Assembly: GCA_013204125.1 (NCBI GenBank)
Contig: JABMOP010000286.1
Location: forward strand, 1-8,337
Source: Rhodospirillales bacterium
GTDB lineage: Bacteria; Pseudomonadota; Alphaproteobacteria; Rhodospirillales; UBA2165
Direction of reading: 5' to 3'
DNA: 8,337 nucleotides
The position numbers and the translations under genes were made by a program. Numbering within the stretch: position 1 is the first letter of the stretch; each line of letters starts with the position of its first letter. The notes below the pieces were generated by a model, which ran no database searches, was not told the DNA's origin, and was given only the letters and a program-made list of their open reading frames with translations. Below, in pieces: positions 6,428 to 8,337 of the stretch.

Positions 6428-6957
6428 CGTCGCCGGACATCACTCAAACGCCCTTGATTGTCCCGCTTGGTTCCCGCGATGTGGACGATATTGCGCGCAT
6501 TCATGTTGCGTGCTTCGATGAGGCTTGGAATGCTCGAATATTGACCAGAATCCTCGCCATGACCGGGGCTTTTGCGCTTGGCGTGAGGCAGGGCGGAGGC
6601 GTTCGGCTGGGCAGGCGCCCGCCGCAGGGCGGCGTTGCCGAGGCTCTGGCGGGATTTGCGATCGCACGGGTGGCCGCAGACGAATGTGAGCTGCTGTCCC
6701 TTGGCGTTGCCCCCGCCAGCCGTGGGCTTGGGCTCGGCGCCATGATGCTGGATGCTGCTCTGGTCAGGGCGGGCTCGGTCAATGTGCGCAAGTTTTTTCT
6801 CGAGGTCGCGGAAAACAACATTCCGGCGCTGACATTATACAAAGCGCGTGGCCTCACCCAGATCGGCCGCCGGCCGAAGTACTATGAAAACAAGGATGGC
6901 AGCTTTACCGACGCAATCACCATGCGGGTTGAACTGCCGGAAGTTAATTCTTCCTGA
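6424..6957 (+). CDS. rimI: Ribosomal protein S18 alanine N-acetyltransferase RimI (GNAT family)
   Basis: A GNAT-fold acetyltransferase that uses acetyl-CoA to acetylate the N-terminus of a protein, by family ribosomal S18. It is 177 residues, longer than the roughly 150 of E. coli RimI. The extra length is an N-terminal tail and a Gly/Arg-rich insert near 56-72 (RQGGGVRLGRRPPQGG). The core is intact: ELLSLGVAPASRGLGLG with the acetyl-CoA loop RGLGLG at 100-105, FLEVAENNIPALTLYKARGL with E127 and Y139 at the spacing of the E. coli RimI catalytic pair, and GRRPKYYE at 148-155. The start ATG overlaps the tsaB stop by four bases (ATGA), which supports both the start and an operon. Its last 14 bases overlap the convergent tusA-like gene. 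RimI is likely on synteny and motifs, but S18 as the substrate is inferred. Confidence 0.92.
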   Translation: MTSPDITQTPLIVPLGSRDVDDIARIHVACFDEAWNARILTRILAMTGAFALGVRQGGGVRLGRRPPQGGVAEALAGFAIARVAADECELLSLGVAPASRGLGLGAMMLDAALVRAGSVNVRKFFLEVAENNIPALTLYKARGLTQIGRRPKYYENKDGSFTDAITMRVELPEVNSS

Positions 6958-7213
6958 TCACCATACGGACATCTTCCGCTTCATATGAAGCTGGCTTGGG
7001 CCCATCAAATTCCCCAATTTTCCCGAAATCCATAATTGTATGCCCAAGCTCCTTAACGGAGCGCGGAACGTTTTCAATTGGCTCTGTCCCCCGAAGCAAT
7101 AATTCCGCTTTTTCGCCGGAAGACATGGCTTCTATTAACAATCGGGCCTTTACGAACGTTATTGGACAGACATCTTCCCTAATGTCCAAAATTTTTTGTA
7201 TGGAATGGGTCAC
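6944..7213 (-). CDS. TusA/SirA-family sulfur carrier protein
   Basis: A small protein of 89 residues with the TusA fold signature: LDIREDVCPITFVKARLLIEAMSSGEKAELLL, where the conserved cysteine (C16) carries a persulfide sulfur in TusA. The motif reads CPIT rather than the usual CPxP. TusA relays sulfur from IscS for tRNA 2-thiolation and other uses; paralogues serve in molybdenum cofactor and sulfur oxidation pathways, and which role this one has cannot be told. It uses a GTG start at 7213; a stop codon lies directly upstream in frame, so this is the furthest possible start, and AAGG is 8 nt before it. Its 3' end overlaps the rimI 3' end by 14 bp on the opposite strand. It is divergent from mucR across an AT-rich gap. 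The low GC around its start differs from tsaB-rimI. Confidence 0.85.
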   Translation of the reverse strand: MTHSIQKILDIREDVCPITFVKARLLIEAMSSGEKAELLLRGTEPIENVPRSVKELGHTIMDFGKIGEFDGPKPASYEAEDVRMVIRKN

Positions 7214-7251
7214 TTAACAAACCTTGTATTCATCGAATTATTTATCTTTTA

Positions 7252-7266
7252 TATCAGTTTATGATA
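7252..7266. promoter_or_regulatory. Palindrome TATCA-N5-TGATA between tusA-like gene and mucR
   Basis: A perfect 5-bp inverted repeat with a 5-bp spacer (TATCAGTTTATGATA). It overlaps the candidate -10 of the tusA-like gene and lies about 70 bp before mucR. MucR/Ros proteins bind AT-rich targets and often control their own promoters, so this is a possible operator; no binding can be shown from sequence alone. Confidence 0.35.
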
Positions 7267-7288
7267 CTATACCTTCATGTAATGTGAA
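7261..7288 (-). promoter_or_regulatory. Candidate sigma70 promoter for the tusA-like gene
   Basis: Reading the - strand, TTCACA (7288-7283) and TATCAT (7266-7261) are separated by 16 bp; each hexamer has five of six consensus bases. The leader before the GTG at 7213 would be about 40 nt. Confidence 0.45.
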
Positions 7289-7335
7289 TTCTGATGTTTG
7301 TGCCTAGTGAACAAAACTAGAGGGATACTTTCGAA

Positions 7336-7740
7336 ATGGCGGAATCGCCGAGTTCCAAGGATCTCCTGGAATGGACCACAATGATCGTGTCGTCCCATGT
7401 GGGCAAGACGCCCAGTTCCACGGATGATGTTTCCAGTCTGATCAAGACGGTTCATAAGGCGCTGTCCGGCCTTTCCTCGGGCGCGGAACCGAATTTGCCG
7501 GAACCCGCCGTTCCGGTTCGCCGTTCCGTAACGCCCGATTATATCGTGTGTCTGGAAGATGGGCGAAAGCTGAAAATGCTCAAGCGCCATCTCAGTACCG
7601 CCTATAGCATGACACCCGACGAATACCGTGAAAGATGGAATCTTCCGGCGGATTATCCCATGGTTGCGCCTAATTACGCACGCCAACGTAGTAATCTGGC
7701 CAAGAAAATTGGGCTTGGAACCAAGCGCTCCCGCGGGTAA
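7336..7740 (+). CDS. mucR: MucR/Ros-family transcriptional regulator
   Basis: A 134-residue regulator of the prokaryotic zinc-finger Ros/MucR family, global regulators of surface polysaccharide, motility and cell-cycle genes in alphaproteobacteria. The N-terminal half (about 8-48) is helical and probably oligomerises; a Pro-rich linker follows at 52-60. The DNA-binding domain starts with SVTPDYIVCLEDGRKLKMLK and continues RHLSTAYSMTPDEYRERWNL, PADYPMVAPNYA and LAKKIGLG, all diagnostic. Compared with the Ros zinc finger (C-x2-C-x9-H-x4-H), C72 and H85 are kept, but the second Cys is D75 and the last His is Y90. The ATG at 7336 has AGAGGG about 11 nt upstream. The gene is divergent from the tusA-like gene and 99 bp before the fur ATG. 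Family assignment is firm; its targets here are unknown. Confidence 0.95.
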   Translation: MAESPSSKDLLEWTTMIVSSHVGKTPSSTDDVSSLIKTVHKALSGLSSGAEPNLPEPAVPVRRSVTPDYIVCLEDGRKLKMLKRHLSTAYSMTPDEYRERWNLPADYPMVAPNYARQRSNLAKKIGLGTKRSRG

Positions 7741-7788
7741 CGGCGAAGGCCAAATTCCCTCCAGACGCAATGGGCAACCTCGGCATTT

Positions 7789-7817
7789 TTGACTATACTT
7801 GACCGAGAACCTATATC
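7789..7817 (+). promoter_or_regulatory. Sigma70-like promoter of fur
   Basis: TTGACT (7789-7794), a 17-bp spacer and TATATC (7812-7817) form a good sigma70-type promoter ending 22 bp before the fur ATG. It also shows that the in-frame TTG at 7789 is the -35 box and not a start codon. fur can therefore be transcribed independently of mucR. I see no obvious Fur or Irr box overlapping it. Confidence 0.55.
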
Positions 7818-7839
7818 AGTCGCTGAGGTTGGGCCAAAC

Positions 7840-8283
7840 ATGCATACGCGCATCGAGCAACTTTGCCTCGACAAAGGCATGAAAATGACGGAGCAACGCC
7901 GCGTTATCGCGCGCGCGTTGTCGGAGTCCACAGACCATCCCGATGTAGAGCAGGTCTACCAGCGGGCTTCCGAACTTGATCCCAGAATCAGTATCGCAAC
8001 CGTTTATCGAACCGTGCGTTTGTTCGAGGAAGCCAATATCCTCGAACGGCATGATTTCGGCGACGGGCGCGCCCGTTATGAAGAGGCCGGGCATCGCGAC
8101 CATCACCACCACCTTATAAATCTGCGAAGCGGTGAGGTGGTCGAGTTCGAGAGCGAGGAACTGGAGGCCTTGAAGCGTAAAATTGCAGTAGAACTCGGTT
8201 ATAAAATTGTTGGCGAGCGGCTGGAACTCTATGGCATTCCAATCGATGATGGAGACGAGCCGAAGGGCGCCGGACAAAACTAG
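7840..8283 (+). CDS. fur: Fur-family metal-dependent regulator (Fur/Mur type)
   Basis: A dimeric metal-responsive repressor of 147 residues, the usual Fur length. The winged-helix DNA-binding domain (about 1-80) has MTEQRRVIARAL and the recognition helix ISIATVYRTVRLFEEANIL (50-68), then RARYEEAGHRDHHHHLI. The histidine cluster H88-H91 with nearby acidic residues (E102, E104) forms the regulatory metal sites in the family. The CxxC of E. coli Fur after the His cluster is absent (LINLRSGEVVEF), as in many alphaproteobacterial Fur/Mur proteins, some of which respond to manganese. It lacks the haem motif of Irr. The ATG at 7840 has GAGG 11 nt upstream and a promoter just before it; longer forms would read through that promoter. 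miaB is often the next gene in this neighbourhood but would lie beyond the window. Whether iron or manganese is the effector is undecided. Confidence 0.93.
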   Translation: MHTRIEQLCLDKGMKMTEQRRVIARALSESTDHPDVEQVYQRASELDPRISIATVYRTVRLFEEANILERHDFGDGRARYEEAGHRDHHHHLINLRSGEVVEFESEELEALKRKIAVELGYKIVGERLELYGIPIDDGDEPKGAGQN

Positions 8284-8337
8284 GATTATTCAATTCGGGA
8301 AGCCCGCGCGAAAGCGCCCAATCGCGCCGGTGTGAAT
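8284..8337 (+). other. Non-coding tail after fur
   Basis: Only 54 bp remain. There is a small GCGC-GAAA-GCGC hairpin but no T-run, and no start codon with a ribosome binding site that I can support. Confidence 0.4.

Noticed and set aside
7741..7788. Rho-independent terminator after mucR
   Set aside because: A TTTTT run is present but no convincing GC-rich stem precedes it.
7789..7791. TTG as the start of fur
   Set aside because: It is part of a well-spaced -35/-10 promoter, and Fur proteins begin near the ATG at 7840.

Overview
The window carries twelve features' worth of recognisable chromosomal genes from an alphaproteobacterium: ten complete genes plus one gene (rpoH) cut by the left edge. 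Evidence for the class is a MucR/Ros-type regulator, an RpoH heat-shock sigma factor, a Fur protein of the kind without the central CxxC, and iron-control operators of the Irr and RirA/IscR type. The tsaB-rimI-(tusA)-mucR-fur order resembles Rhodospirillales-like genomes, but genus and order are only a guess. There are no rRNA, tRNA, IS, integrase or CRISPR sequences.

Left block (1-2734, + strand): the 3' part of rpoH, then coaBC (coenzyme A synthesis), then nfuA (Fe-S cluster carrier). The gap in front of nfuA is the most informative regulatory stretch. It holds a 17-bp sequence one base away from the Irr box (ICE), followed one base later by a perfect TTGAC-N7-GTCAA palindrome that fits the RirA iron-responsive operator (TGA-N9-TCA) and resembles an IscR type 1 site.

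Middle block (about 2814-5577): three genes linked by cell-wall chemistry, a membrane-anchored Bax-like glucosaminidase (+), a secreted NodB-type polysaccharide deacetylase with an altered metal motif (-), and a cytoplasmic VanX/DdpX D-Ala-D-Ala dipeptidase (-). They lie between nfuA and tsaB. The divergent ddpX/tsaB gap has three tandem 15-bp repeats.

Right block (5699-8283): tsaB and rimI (tRNA t6A synthesis and ribosomal protein acetylation) overlap by ATGA. A convergent tusA-like sulfur carrier gene overlaps the 3' end of rimI. The divergent mucR regulator gene shares an AT-rich control region with tusA, and fur follows with its own sigma70-like promoter. Fe-S assembly (nfuA), sulfur transfer (tusA-like) and metal regulation (fur) are therefore near neighbours. 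All intergenic gaps are shorter than 130 bp.
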